A stretch of DNA of 64,000 nucleotides from an uncultured Bacteroidales bacterium (lineage in GTDB: Bacteria > Bacteroidota > Bacteroidia > Bacteroidales > Paludibacteraceae), in the NCBI GenBank assembly GCA_903901975.1, contig CAIUTB010000153.1:1-64000 (forward strand). Reading direction: 5' to 3'. Positions 9,299-17,811 of this stretch are shown piece by piece. The notes beneath the pieces were generated by a model. That model had not been told where the DNA came from and searched no databases. It saw only the letters and a program-made list of their open reading frames with translations. The translations under genes were made by a program, and so were the position numbers. Positions within the stretch are counted from its first letter, which is position 1, and each line of letters opens with the position of its first letter.

Positions 9299-9946
9299 TT
9301 AGATACGGGTAAGTTCGTGAACTTCATATAGTGTATAAGTTCCCGAAACAGATTTAGTGGATGCTGCTATCATGGCCTTAGCTACATCAACAGCTTGAAT
9401 AGGACGATATTTCCGAAGAATCCCGAGTTTATTCAGGCCATATACAAGCGAAAGTGCAATTTTTTCAGTTCTGCGTTTTTCGGAGCGGTTTCCATCCAAT
9501 TGTCCCGGACGGAGGATGCTAACTGACTCGAAAGGAAGTGACATTACAGCATCATCGAGTTTTCCTTTCATTTGTGAATAGAACACAGCTGATTTAGAAT
9601 CAGCTCCGGCCGCCGAAACGAGAACGTAACTGGAAACTCCATTAGATGCTGCAATTTCAGCAACTGCAAACTGATACTCAAAATCAACTTTATATTGCTC
9701 AGCTTTTGTTTTAGCCTGAGCCAGGGTTGTTCCCAGCGCTGAAAACAGCACATCGCCGACAACGAAGTTAATCCATTCTTCCGGTTTTTCAAAATCGATA
9801 ATATGCTCGTTAAGTTTCGGATGAACTATTCCACTTGCTCGTCGAACCAGTGAAACTATTTCTGAGAATGCTTGATTTTCAGTCAATAAATTTATCAATT
9901 GGACACCAACCATGCCAGTTCCACCAATCACAATTGCTTTTTTCAT
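9299..9946 (-). CDS. NAD(P)-binding Rossmann-fold oxidoreductase (HTATIP2/YbjT-like)
   Basis: A 215-residue short-chain-dehydrogenase-like protein of the NAD(P)H-binding family. The dinucleotide-binding loop GGTGMVGVQL is at the N-terminus, and a YSQMKGKLD segment carries a YxxxK-type pair near the middle. The C-terminal region (YGLNKLGILRKYRPIQAVDV) matches the remnant at 6634-6849. It lies 38 bases after serB on the same strand, separated by a quasi-repetitive AT spacer. Proteins of this family act on diverse small molecules or serve as redox sensors; the substrate is unknown. Confidence 0.85.
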   Translation of the reverse strand: MKKAIVIGGTGMVGVQLINLLTENQAFSEIVSLVRRASGIVHPKLNEHIIDFEKPEEWINFVVGDVLFSALGTTLAQAKTKAEQYKVDFEYQFAVAEIAASNGVSSYVLVSAAGADSKSAVFYSQMKGKLDDAVMSLPFESVSILRPGQLDGNRSEKRRTEKIALSLVYGLNKLGILRKYRPIQAVDVAKAMIAASTKSVSGTYTLYEVHELTRI

Positions 9947-9984
9947 GACTTTTATTTTATAAACTAGAAACTGTGAACTATAAA
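9947..9984 (-). repeat. Quasi-repetitive intergenic spacer
   Basis: On the minus strand the gap between serB and the next gene is built from variants of one word (AGTTTATAG, AGTTCACAG, TTTCTAG, AGTTTATAA). Similar degenerate word-repeat spacers occur in other intra-operon gaps of this window (33736-33785, 35713-35757, 45118-45150, 49853-49893, 50842-50880). Confidence 0.45.
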
Positions 9985-11202
9985 CTAATCTATATGCATA
10001 TCCCTGAATCCCAGAAAATAAAGCACACCATCCAACCCGATAGTGGAAATGGATTGCTGCGCATTTGCAATAACTTTCGGTTTAGCGTGGAAAGCAATTC
10101 CCAGTCCGGCAATATTGAGCATCGGTAAGTCGTTGGCACCATCGCCCACAGCTATAACCTGCTCCAGATTAATTTTCTCAACCTGTGCTATTAATTTAAG
10201 CAATTCGGCCTTACGCCTGCCATCCACAATTTCGCCTACATAATTTCCGGTTAGCTTTCCATCCATAATTTCCAGCTCATTGGCATAAACATAATCCACA
10301 TCAAACAATTTCTTGAGGCGATTACCAAAATACGTAAAACCTCCCGAAAGAATGGCAATCTTAATTCCACAAACTTTCAATGTTGCCATCAATCGTTCAG
10401 CTCCTTCCATAATAGGGAGATTTTGGGCAATTTCCTCCATAACAGACTCATCCAAACCTTTGAGCAAAGCCACCCGTTGCTTAAAACTTTCGGTAAAATC
10501 AATTTCACCACGCATGGCCGACTCGGTAATGGCACGAACCTGTTTGCCTACTCCGGCTCGCTCAGCCAACTCATCAATCACCTCCGTTTTAATAAGCGTA
10601 GAGTCCATATCAAAACAAATCAAGCGGCGATTCCGGCGAAACATATCGTCCTTTTGAAATGAAATGTCAATTCCTAATTCGGTGGAATATTTTACAAATT
10701 GGGTGGAAAGTATGTTTCTATCCGGAATTTCACCCCGTACTGACAATTCGATACAAGAACGTACAGAATTTTCATCATCTGTTTTGAGCGATAATCGTCC
10801 GGTCAATCGTTTAATAGAGTCAATATTAAGGTTTTGATCGGCAAGTACTTTAGTTACAATAGATAACTGACTGGCAGTTATTACCTTGGCAAGTATAGTT
10901 ACAATATATCGGTTTTGACCTTTGCGAGCAACCCAATTTTCATAACGTTCAATTGAAATGGGAGTAAAACGCACATTTACATTTAGTTCCGAACATTTAA
11001 ATAGCACTTCCTTTAAAATATGACCGGATTGGGCATCGTCCGACATTTTAAATAAAATTCCAAGCGAAAGCGTGTTGTGAATATCGGCTTGCCCAATGTC
11101 CAAAATGGTGGCTTTATATTTACCTAAAATTTCTGTAACTGCTGTCGTAACACCGGGTTTATCATCCCCCGAAATATTGATCAGAATAATTTCACTATCC
11201 AT
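9985..11202 (-). CDS. serB: Phosphoserine phosphatase SerB with ACT domains
   Basis: Catalyses the last step of serine synthesis, phosphoserine to serine. The 405-residue protein has two N-terminal ACT-type regulatory domains (about 5-80 and 98-175) and a C-terminal HAD phosphatase domain. HAD motif I is DMDST at 198-202, motif II is the ILSGGFTYF segment, and motif III/IV is the VGDGANDLPML segment, with the catalytic Asp residues in place. The ACT pair suggests amino-acid feedback control. The length is typical of the long, ACT-containing SerB seen in Bacteroidota and some actinobacteria. Confidence 0.95.
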   Translation of the reverse strand: MDSEIILINISGDDKPGVTTAVTEILGKYKATILDIGQADIHNTLSLGILFKMSDDAQSGHILKEVLFKCSELNVNVRFTPISIERYENWVARKGQNRYIVTILAKVITASQLSIVTKVLADQNLNIDSIKRLTGRLSLKTDDENSVRSCIELSVRGEIPDRNILSTQFVKYSTELGIDISFQKDDMFRRNRRLICFDMDSTLIKTEVIDELAERAGVGKQVRAITESAMRGEIDFTESFKQRVALLKGLDESVMEEIAQNLPIMEGAERLMATLKVCGIKIAILSGGFTYFGNRLKKLFDVDYVYANELEIMDGKLTGNYVGEIVDGRRKAELLKLIAQVEKINLEQVIAVGDGANDLPMLNIAGLGIAFHAKPKVIANAQQSISTIGLDGVLYFLGFRDMHID

Positions 11203-11284
11203 ATTCTTAGTTGATTATTTTTAAATAAATGTATTTTTCAGAGAAACTTTAAAGACTTTCTGTCTGTAAAATTATCTACTGTTT

Positions 11285-12661
11285 TTATTTTCTGTTCAAG
11301 TATTTGCTGTAGGTATCCAGTATATTCTGAACGTATTTAACTGTTACTTTCCCACGAAAATAACCATATTTTACCACCGGATCGTTATAGAATTGCGGGT
11401 CACTTTTTTTGAGCAAAAAATACTCAACATTATTAAACCAAACTTGTGGATTTTTGCCATATTTTGCGGCAAGTGCCATTGCATCCAATATATGTGCCGG
11501 ACCGGAATTATAAGCTGCCAATATAAACTTTATTCGTTCTTCGTTATTCTCAACCCGCCGAAAAACCAGATTTAAACTTTTAATATACTGTACACCAGCC
11601 TCAATATTCAATTCAGGCTCAAATATTGTTGTATTATCCAGCCCGAAATTTTCGGCGGTACGTGGCATCAACTGCATTAATCCCGCAGCTCCAACCCAAG
11701 AAACCTCCTGATTATCAAACCGTGACTCGTGAAATGCTACCGATGCCAGTAACCGCCAATCCCAATTAATCAACGCAGCATATTTTTTAAAAAACTGATC
11801 ATAAGGCGATATAGCTCCTTTCGGAATTTTGACTTTCCGAAGTGAGAAAAAAGGACTTTTCTCCCAGTATTTATGAAAAAGATTGGTTTGAAGATGCTCT
11901 GTGTCAGATAATTTCTGCCATTTGTCAATAACCTTTCGTAAATCACGACTTTGTTTTCGGATAAGCCAGCCATTTTTTTGATCAAAACCAACCGGCATAT
12001 GACAATCAAGTGTTTTACTGTAGATTTTGTGAAGCATTGCCACATTGTGATATGTCAACGTATAGTTTATCTTTCCAGAGGAAACCATGTCTATCAAATC
12101 GTCGTTTGAAAGTGAATCGGCAACTTGCACTATCTTTATCGTTCCTCCAATTTCTTCGTTTAGCGATTTCAACCGTTCCAGAAAAATACTGTTTGCATTT
12201 ACATGAACCGTTTTACCGGAAAGTTGTGTCACATCTGAAAGCGAGCTTACTCCCATTTTTTGAACCAATACCTGATACGAATCTTCCTGAGCTAACACAA
12301 AATCGTACTTTTGTCTTAATTCTTTGGTTTCAATCACATTATAAGCCACCATATCAACTCTGCCTTCTTCAAGCCACTGAACCATTTCTTTTTGGGTATG
12401 CGCAATGCTTATTTCAAGATTCAAATGCAAAAAATTAGCTATATTTTCTGCCATTTCGTAATCAAATCCAAGCAATTCGTCACGAAATAAAAAATAGGAA
12501 GTGGAGCCATACATTGTGGCAACACGCAAGGTATCTGATTTAATAATTTGGTTGAGGTCTTTTGAAGATTGCAGCGCAGATTCATCACTCTTTTTCGTTC
12601 CACAGGAGGTGAACATCGAAATGCAAATCGTGATTAGAATTAGGCTGAAGTATTTCTTCAT
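11285..12661 (-). CDS. MltF-like membrane-bound lytic murein transglycosylase
   Basis: A 458-residue lipoprotein that should cleave peptidoglycan glycan strands with 1,6-anhydro product formation. I chose the ATG at 12661 because it gives the signal peptide MKKYFSLILITICISMFTSC with a lipobox Cys; an upstream Met would add 19 residues before it. Residues about 40-270 form a periplasmic amino-acid-binding-like (SBP_bac_3) domain, and the C-terminal part is an SLT domain with the catalytic Glu in AFHESRFDNQ and the GLMQLMPRTAE signature. The two-domain order is that of MltF, where the N-terminal domain acts as a regulatory sensor. Confidence 0.9.
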   Translation of the reverse strand: MKKYFSLILITICISMFTSCGTKKSDESALQSSKDLNQIIKSDTLRVATMYGSTSYFLFRDELLGFDYEMAENIANFLHLNLEISIAHTQKEMVQWLEEGRVDMVAYNVIETKELRQKYDFVLAQEDSYQVLVQKMGVSSLSDVTQLSGKTVHVNANSIFLERLKSLNEEIGGTIKIVQVADSLSNDDLIDMVSSGKINYTLTYHNVAMLHKIYSKTLDCHMPVGFDQKNGWLIRKQSRDLRKVIDKWQKLSDTEHLQTNLFHKYWEKSPFFSLRKVKIPKGAISPYDQFFKKYAALINWDWRLLASVAFHESRFDNQEVSWVGAAGLMQLMPRTAENFGLDNTTIFEPELNIEAGVQYIKSLNLVFRRVENNEERIKFILAAYNSGPAHILDAMALAAKYGKNPQVWFNNVEYFLLKKSDPQFYNDPVVKYGYFRGKVTVKYVQNILDTYSKYLNRK

Positions 12662-12674
12662 ACTGAATTGAATA

Positions 12675-13412
12675 TTAGAGGAATTGAATATTTTCAGTGT
12701 TGATGAGATCAAATCCATTGAGACGGAGAAAAACCTGAGCAGTTGCTATAACATCTTTTTGACAATAAAGCGCAATGCGTTCGATGTCCTTTTCCTTATA
12801 ATAAACCATTGCCACCTGACTGCCATCGATATCATCTTTCGGAGTTGGAATTCCAAAAACGGCTGTCAAAAGTTTTAGTGCTGTATAATTTTTATAATCA
12901 CCGAATTTCCATAATTCCAGGGTATCATAAAAGCTTATTTCCCAAGGCTTTTTGCCCGAAATATTTATAACCGACGGGAGTTTTAGCCCATTTATTAGCA
13001 TACGCCTGCAAATATATGGAATATCGAATTCTTTGATATTATGTCCACAAAAGCTATGTTCTTTGGAAGTGCAAAATTTATAAATCAATGATGAGAAGTC
13101 GATTAGAATTTGTTTTTCATCGTCACCTCTAAATGATTTGGTTCGAAAATGCATTTCTTCTTCTTTAAAATGAATAAATCCAACCGAAATACACACAATT
13201 TTACCAAACTCAGCATAAATGCCGGCGCTTTGGTTAAAGGCTTCAGCGGCAGTGGTTTCTTCGCTGTATTTTTCGGGCATTCGTTTGTGAATCGTTCCAA
13301 ACTTATCTTCCCATAAATGAGCCAATTCCTTACTTATTTCGGAAAAATCAGCAGTTTGCGGAACTGTTTCGATGTCCAGAAACATAATTTTTGTCAGTTC
13401 AGTTTTCAGCAT
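12675..13412 (-). CDS. DnaQ-like 3'-5' exonuclease (DNA_pol_B_exo2 type)
   Basis: A 245-residue ribonuclease-H-fold exonuclease. The DEDD-type motifs are visible: Exo I (MFLDIETVP, starting near residue 10), Exo II (CGHNIKEFDIPYICRR, near 120) and Exo III (YCQKDVIATAQVFLRL, near 215). It resembles stand-alone polymerase-B-type exonuclease proteins that are common in Bacteroidota, and there is no polymerase domain. It lies 13 bases upstream of the MltF start on the same strand and could share a transcript. A role in DNA repair or nucleic-acid turnover is inferred from the fold. Confidence 0.85.
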   Translation of the reverse strand: MLKTELTKIMFLDIETVPQTADFSEISKELAHLWEDKFGTIHKRMPEKYSEETTAAEAFNQSAGIYAEFGKIVCISVGFIHFKEEEMHFRTKSFRGDDEKQILIDFSSLIYKFCTSKEHSFCGHNIKEFDIPYICRRMLINGLKLPSVINISGKKPWEISFYDTLELWKFGDYKNYTALKLLTAVFGIPTPKDDIDGSQVAMVYYKEKDIERIALYCQKDVIATAQVFLRLNGFDLINTENIQFL

Positions 13413-13461
13413 AGGTTTTTAGGTTAACATTGATTAATAAATAGTGATGAGCAACTTAATA

Positions 13462-14094
13462 TTATGGATTTCCCGTTGACTGCTCACTTACTAGTTTATT
13501 TTCAATAAATTTCGTAAGAATATCGATGGCAATATGATTATTCCCACCTTGTGGAATAATTAAGTCGGCAAAGCGTTTCGATGGTTCAATAAACTGAAGG
13601 TGCATAGGCTTTACTGTGCATTCATAGCGTTCCATTACTTTGTTCACCGATCGTCCACGTTCCACAATATCTCTGTTAATTACTCGAATCAGGCGATCGT
13701 CAGCATCAGCATCAACAAATACTTTCAAATCCATCATTTTGCGTAAGTCAGGATTAGTAAGCACCAAAATCCCTTCGATAATAATCACATGGCAAGGCTC
13801 GATGGGAATAGTTTCCAATGCACGTGTACAACTTAGGTACGAATAAATAGGTTGGTCGATAGTTTTACCTTTACGCAACTCTTTTAAATGTTTCACCAAC
13901 AACTCAAATTCAATCGAATCGGGATGATCAAAATTAATTTCCAAGCGTTCTTCGAGAGGTAAATGCCCACTGTCACGATAATATGAATCCTGTGGCAGAA
14001 TGACAACTTCGCCCTCAGGCAATCGTTCCAGAATTTTTCGAACTACAGTTGTTTTGCCCGAACCTGTTCCTCCTGCAATTCCAATAATTAACAT
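13462..14094 (-). CDS. udk: Uridine kinase
   Basis: Phosphorylates uridine and cytidine to UMP and CMP in the pyrimidine salvage pathway. The 210-residue protein has the P-loop GIAGGTGSGKTT at the N-terminus, then the PQDSYYRD, NFDHPDSIEF and IIIEGILVL segments that form the nucleoside site, and the DADDRLIRVINRDIVERGR lid region. Length is normal. A weak minus-strand -7-like box (TACTTTAG) lies about 25 bases upstream of the ATG. Confidence 0.96.
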   Translation of the reverse strand: MLIIGIAGGTGSGKTTVVRKILERLPEGEVVILPQDSYYRDSGHLPLEERLEINFDHPDSIEFELLVKHLKELRKGKTIDQPIYSYLSCTRALETIPIEPCHVIIIEGILVLTNPDLRKMMDLKVFVDADADDRLIRVINRDIVERGRSVNKVMERYECTVKPMHLQFIEPSKRFADLIIPQGGNNHIAIDILTKFIENKLVSEQSTGNP

Positions 14095-14239
14095 ATCATT
14101 ATTTTTGTAAGTTTCAGAGCACTAAAGTAGGGATTTATTTTTTTTCAATCGAATTTGTCGAACTGTTTTTTTGTTTTTTAATTAAAATATTTTATAATAG
14201 CTCTGTTTTTGATCTTGATAATTGACAAATAAAATAACA

Positions 14240-14272
14240 AATGGGGTTCCAATAACAATATGAAATGGGGTT
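14240..14272. promoter_or_regulatory. Direct repeat upstream of the GH20 gene
   Basis: Two exact copies of AATGGGGTT at 14240-14248 and 14264-14272, with start-to-start distance 24 bases. They lie about 50-80 bases upstream of the GH20 -7 box, where an activator would bind. Which regulator binds is unknown. Confidence 0.35.
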
Positions 14273-14322
14273 TTTCAACATTGTTTGGCTCATAAAACAG
14301 AAAGACAAAACTAAAATTATTG

Positions 14323-14330
14323 TATCTTTG
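14323..14330 (+). promoter_or_regulatory. -7 box of the GH20 gene
   Basis: TATCTTTG matches the TAnnTTTG consensus, 20 bases before the ATG at 14350. No good -33 TTG at the expected spacing was found, which would fit an activator-dependent promoter. It also shows that the in-frame TTG at 14320 is not a start codon. Confidence 0.55.
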
Positions 14331-14349
14331 CTCATTAATTTTTATTTAT

Positions 14350-16677
14350 ATGCAAAAATCAATATCCAACATCCAATTTCGATTCTTTCTATTTCTTACG
14401 TTAGTATTAATTTCAAGGAGTATTTATTCAAGCAATCAATACAACATTGTTCCCTATCCACAGCAACTTGTTCCTCAATCGGGACAGTTTGTTTTCAATG
14501 CCAATACACGTGTCATGTGCCAGTCAAATCAAGCGGAAATATATAAACTCGCGCAGCAATTTGCGGCTCAGTTAAAGTTGGTTTCGGGTATAAATCTGAA
14601 AATTGAGGAGCTTAAAGGAGCGGATACCTTGAATACTGTTATATTCCAAAAACTAAGCAATCAGGATAATATAGAAGCATATAAGTTGTATATTTCAGTA
14701 AAAACCATTCGGATTGAAGCTGGTTCAGCCAATGGCTTTTTCTACGGTCTACAAAGTTTATATCAATTAATGCCCTCCGAAATTTACGGAAAGAAAAAGC
14801 TTTGTTTCAAAAAATGGTCAGCTGCTGCTGTTCGAATTTCCGATTCGCCTCGTTTTGCTTATCGTGGGCTGCATTTGGATGTTGGTCGGCACTTTTTCCC
14901 AGTGTCGTTTATCAAAAAATATATAGACGCTATGGCGATTCACAAGCTTAATAAATTTCATTGGCATCTGACTGAAGATCAGGGATGGCGGATAGAAATA
15001 AAGAAATATCCCGGTCTCACTGAAATTGGCTCAAAGCGAGCCGAAACACTCGAAGGTTATTTCTTTAGTCGCTATCCACAACAATATGATGGCAAACCAT
15101 ACGAGGGTTATTACACACAGAATGAAGCCCGCGAAATTGTAGCTTATGCTGCCGAACGTTTTATCACCGTTATTCCTGAAATAGAAATGCCTGGTCATGC
15201 ACAGGCTGCACTAGCTTCGTATCCTTTCCTTTCATGTAGAAGAGATTCAACCCTAAAAGTTGCTACACGTTGGGGAGTTTTTCATGATGTATTTTGTCCA
15301 CGTGATACTACTATTAGATTTTTGGAAGATGTACTGACTGAAATTATGGCTATTTTTCCATCAAAATACATACATATAGGTGGGGATGAATGCCCGAAAG
15401 ACCGTTGGAAAGTCTGTCCGGATTGTCAGGCACGAATTCAAAAGGAAGGACTGAAAGACGAAAATGGATTACAGAGCTATTTTATTCATCGAATTGAAGG
15501 TTTTTTAAATTCAAAAGGTCGGCAGATTATTGGTTGGGACGAGATTTTGGATGGTGGACTGGCACCTAATGCCACAGTGATGTCTTGGCGCGGAACTCGG
15601 GGTGGAATTGCGGCTGCCAAAGCCGGTCATGATGTGATTATGACTCCTACTTCTACCAGTTATTTCAATTTCTATCAATCAGACCCGGTAAGTGAACCTT
15701 TAGCTTTTGGTGGTTTTCTCCCGCTTAATATGGTATACAATTACGACCCGGTACCAACGGAATTGAACGATTCGGAAGCGAAATATATTCTGGGTGCACA
15801 AGCCAATCTTTGGACTGAATATATCGCTACTACTGAGCAAGCTGAATATATGGCATTTCCGAGAGTTTCGGCATTAGCCGAAATTTTGTGGAGTCCTAAA
15901 ATAAACCAAAACTGGCATTCATTCCGGAAACGAATGAGCAGCGAATTCAATCGTTATAAAAATCTGAGTATCAAACCTTCTAAAGCTTTTTATGAAGTTC
16001 AATTCGCAGCAATACCAACAGTGGATCATAAACTAAAAATCACACTTTTATGCGACTGTCCGGATGCCCGAATTCAGTATGAAATAAACGGAAAATCACT
16101 GTACTACAGCGAGCCGTTTGAGCTCACAAAAACCTCCGATATTACTGCCATAGCGTTGATTAATAATAAGAAAATTGGAAAATCAATCACAAAACAATTT
16201 ATTGTCAGCAAACTTACCGGAATCAATTATAACCAAAGCCTTATCAATACCTGGTATCGGGGAAACAACAATAATGCGCTGACTGATGGCATTCCCGGCA
16301 ACAAAGTAACATATACTCAATGGGTTGGTATCGGGCACGGTAAAGATGTTGAAATTACTTTCGATTTGAAAGATACAACACTCATTGATCGTTGCTCATT
16401 CGGGTTACTTCATACTTCAGCTTTATGCGTTGTTTTTCCAGCTCATCTGAAAATAACGAGTTCGCTGGATGGGATTGAATATAAAGTATTGATTGAAAAA
16501 GAATTACCGACTACAAACACAGCAATTTGGGAAATGTTAAGACCGGAAGTTTCATTTGCTGCAAGCAAAATGCGATTTCTGAAAATTGAGCTAAAAAGCG
16601 GTGGTGATTGTCCTTCCGACAGTCCTGATAGAATGGATGGCAGCATGATGTTTATTGACGAAATCAGTGCATGGTAA
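14350..16677 (+). CDS. Secreted beta-N-acetylhexosaminidase, GH20
   Basis: Releases terminal N-acetylhexosamines from glycans such as chitooligosaccharides or host-type glycans. The 775-residue protein begins at the ATG at 14350, giving a signal peptide (FFLFLTLVLISRSIYS). A GH20 N-terminal helper domain spans about 25-150, followed by the catalytic barrel with FHWHLTEDQGWRIEI and the Asp-Glu catalytic pair in HIGGDECPKD (near residue 346). The last ~150 residues look like a chitobiase C-terminal plus F5/8-type beta-sandwich. There is no T9SS domain, so it is probably periplasmic or anchored otherwise. Confidence 0.95.
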   Translation: MQKSISNIQFRFFLFLTLVLISRSIYSSNQYNIVPYPQQLVPQSGQFVFNANTRVMCQSNQAEIYKLAQQFAAQLKLVSGINLKIEELKGADTLNTVIFQKLSNQDNIEAYKLYISVKTIRIEAGSANGFFYGLQSLYQLMPSEIYGKKKLCFKKWSAAAVRISDSPRFAYRGLHLDVGRHFFPVSFIKKYIDAMAIHKLNKFHWHLTEDQGWRIEIKKYPGLTEIGSKRAETLEGYFFSRYPQQYDGKPYEGYYTQNEAREIVAYAAERFITVIPEIEMPGHAQAALASYPFLSCRRDSTLKVATRWGVFHDVFCPRDTTIRFLEDVLTEIMAIFPSKYIHIGGDECPKDRWKVCPDCQARIQKEGLKDENGLQSYFIHRIEGFLNSKGRQIIGWDEILDGGLAPNATVMSWRGTRGGIAAAKAGHDVIMTPTSTSYFNFYQSDPVSEPLAFGGFLPLNMVYNYDPVPTELNDSEAKYILGAQANLWTEYIATTEQAEYMAFPRVSALAEILWSPKINQNWHSFRKRMSSEFNRYKNLSIKPSKAFYEVQFAAIPTVDHKLKITLLCDCPDARIQYEINGKSLYYSEPFELTKTSDITAIALINNKKIGKSITKQFIVSKLTGINYNQSLINTWYRGNNNNALTDGIPGNKVTYTQWVGIGHGKDVEITFDLKDTTLIDRCSFGLLHTSALCVVFPAHLKITSSLDGIEYKVLIEKELPTTNTAIWEMLRPEVSFAASKMRFLKIELKSGGDCPSDSPDRMDGSMMFIDEISAW

Positions 16678-16931
16678 AATAAATCCGGATTGTATATTTT
16701 ACTACATATTTATGTCGTAATTATTTTAATAAATAACCTTAAAATAATATTCGACGTTAATTAAATTTTTGTACTTTTATACCGCAAAAACTTAAGGGAT
16801 ATTATTTTTTTTATTAAAAAATGCTGCTTTCGAAAGGGCTTTATCATCAATACATATACATATGCCTAATATTCAACGTATTGACAACTCGACTGGTATG
16901 AAAGGTCATTTAGAATTAATCTAAATAACAA

Positions 16932-17756
16932 ATGAAAAAAACTTATATAATTATTTTCATTTTGTTTTTATTAATTCAAATTAGTAAAAGTCAAACTGTT
17001 GATCGAAAACTTGCTGTTGGATTTTCCATCAGTAAAAATCTATATGTGGGTGATTATGGTGGTAATGGAATATATGACTTTGGACATTCGGAATTTACAC
17101 AAGGATATTTGTCAGGCGGCCTTTCTTTAGGATTATATATATCTCCTGCAATTGAATTAGGCATTCAGGCTAATTACGGGGATTATGGGTATTGGAATAC
17201 TGATGATTTTACGAACCGATATATCAAACCAATTTACGGTGATGTTGGAGTTCCTTGCAGTTTTTTGGCAATGAAGTACCAGGCAACCACTTCCATAAAA
17301 TATAAATTCCATTTTATAAATGAAGATGACCATTTTGTGCCTTTTATAACAGTTGGAATGGGTATTGCTGGTTATGCAAGGAATACCGTGAAAGATCATG
17401 GTACTTATCCAAGATTAGATGATAAAGGTAATGATTTAATTGTTCCATTTGGAGCCGGTTTCAAGTATCTGTTTTCTGATAAAATAGCAATACAATACCA
17501 ATACCTTTACAATTTAACTAATAGCGATGTTCATGATACACACATGAGTAGTAATGATATAAAATATACTGGATATTCAGATTATGATTTTGAACATAAT
17601 AAACCTGGGAATGATGCCTTTGGAGAACATGTATTCAGTATAATTTACACCTTTGATATAGATCCAACTTTCGATAGATATCATCCCTGGAGATCGACAA
17701 AATATAAAGGTTATAAAAATGCGAGTTGGAAAAATTATAAGTATCGACATTACTAA
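16932..17756 (+). CDS. Outer-membrane beta-barrel protein, unknown function
   Basis: A 274-residue protein with a clear signal peptide (MKKTYIIIFILFLLIQISKS). The mature part shows alternating aromatic-rich beta-strands with Gly/Asp/Tyr turns (KLAVGFSISKNLYVGDYGG, SGGLSLGLYISPAIELGIQA, VPFGAGFKYLFSDKIAIQYQ), as in small OmpW/OmpA-like porin-fold barrels. The C-terminal tail is basic and Tyr-rich (RSTKYKGYKNASWKNYKYRHY is its general character), and there is no OmpA peptidoglycan-binding domain. It is separated from GH20 by about 250 bases and ends at a strong terminator. No substrate can be inferred. Confidence 0.7.
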   Translation: MKKTYIIIFILFLLIQISKSQTVDRKLAVGFSISKNLYVGDYGGNGIYDFGHSEFTQGYLSGGLSLGLYISPAIELGIQANYGDYGYWNTDDFTNRYIKPIYGDVGVPCSFLAMKYQATTSIKYKFHFINEDDHFVPFITVGMGIAGYARNTVKDHGTYPRLDDKGNDLIVPFGAGFKYLFSDKIAIQYQYLYNLTNSDVHDTHMSSNDIKYTGYSDYDFEHNKPGNDAFGEHVFSIIYTFDIDPTFDRYHPWRSTKYKGYKNASWKNYKYRHY

Positions 17757-17760
17757 CATA

Positions 17761-17798
17761 AAAAAAGGCCTCAGAAAAAATTTTCTGAGGCCTTTTTT
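17761..17798. terminator. Bidirectional terminator between the barrel gene and recQ
   Basis: A perfect 18-bp inverted repeat with a 2-base loop: arms AAAAAAGGCCTCAGAAAA and TTTTCTGAGGCCTTTTTT. A-tract and T-tract flanks on both sides let it end both the plus-strand barrel gene and the minus-strand recQ gene. Confidence 0.92.
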
Positions 17799-17811
17799 GA
17801 ATCAACTAGTA

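Noticed and set aside
14320-14349. TTG start for GH20
   Set aside because: The codon overlaps the -7 box at 14323-14330, so it cannot be in the transcript. The ATG at 14350 gives a good signal peptide.
16678-16931. tRNA or small RNA between GH20 and the barrel gene
   Set aside because: No cloverleaf, promoter with full consensus or terminator hairpin was seen; only AT-rich sequence with a TACTTTTA box.
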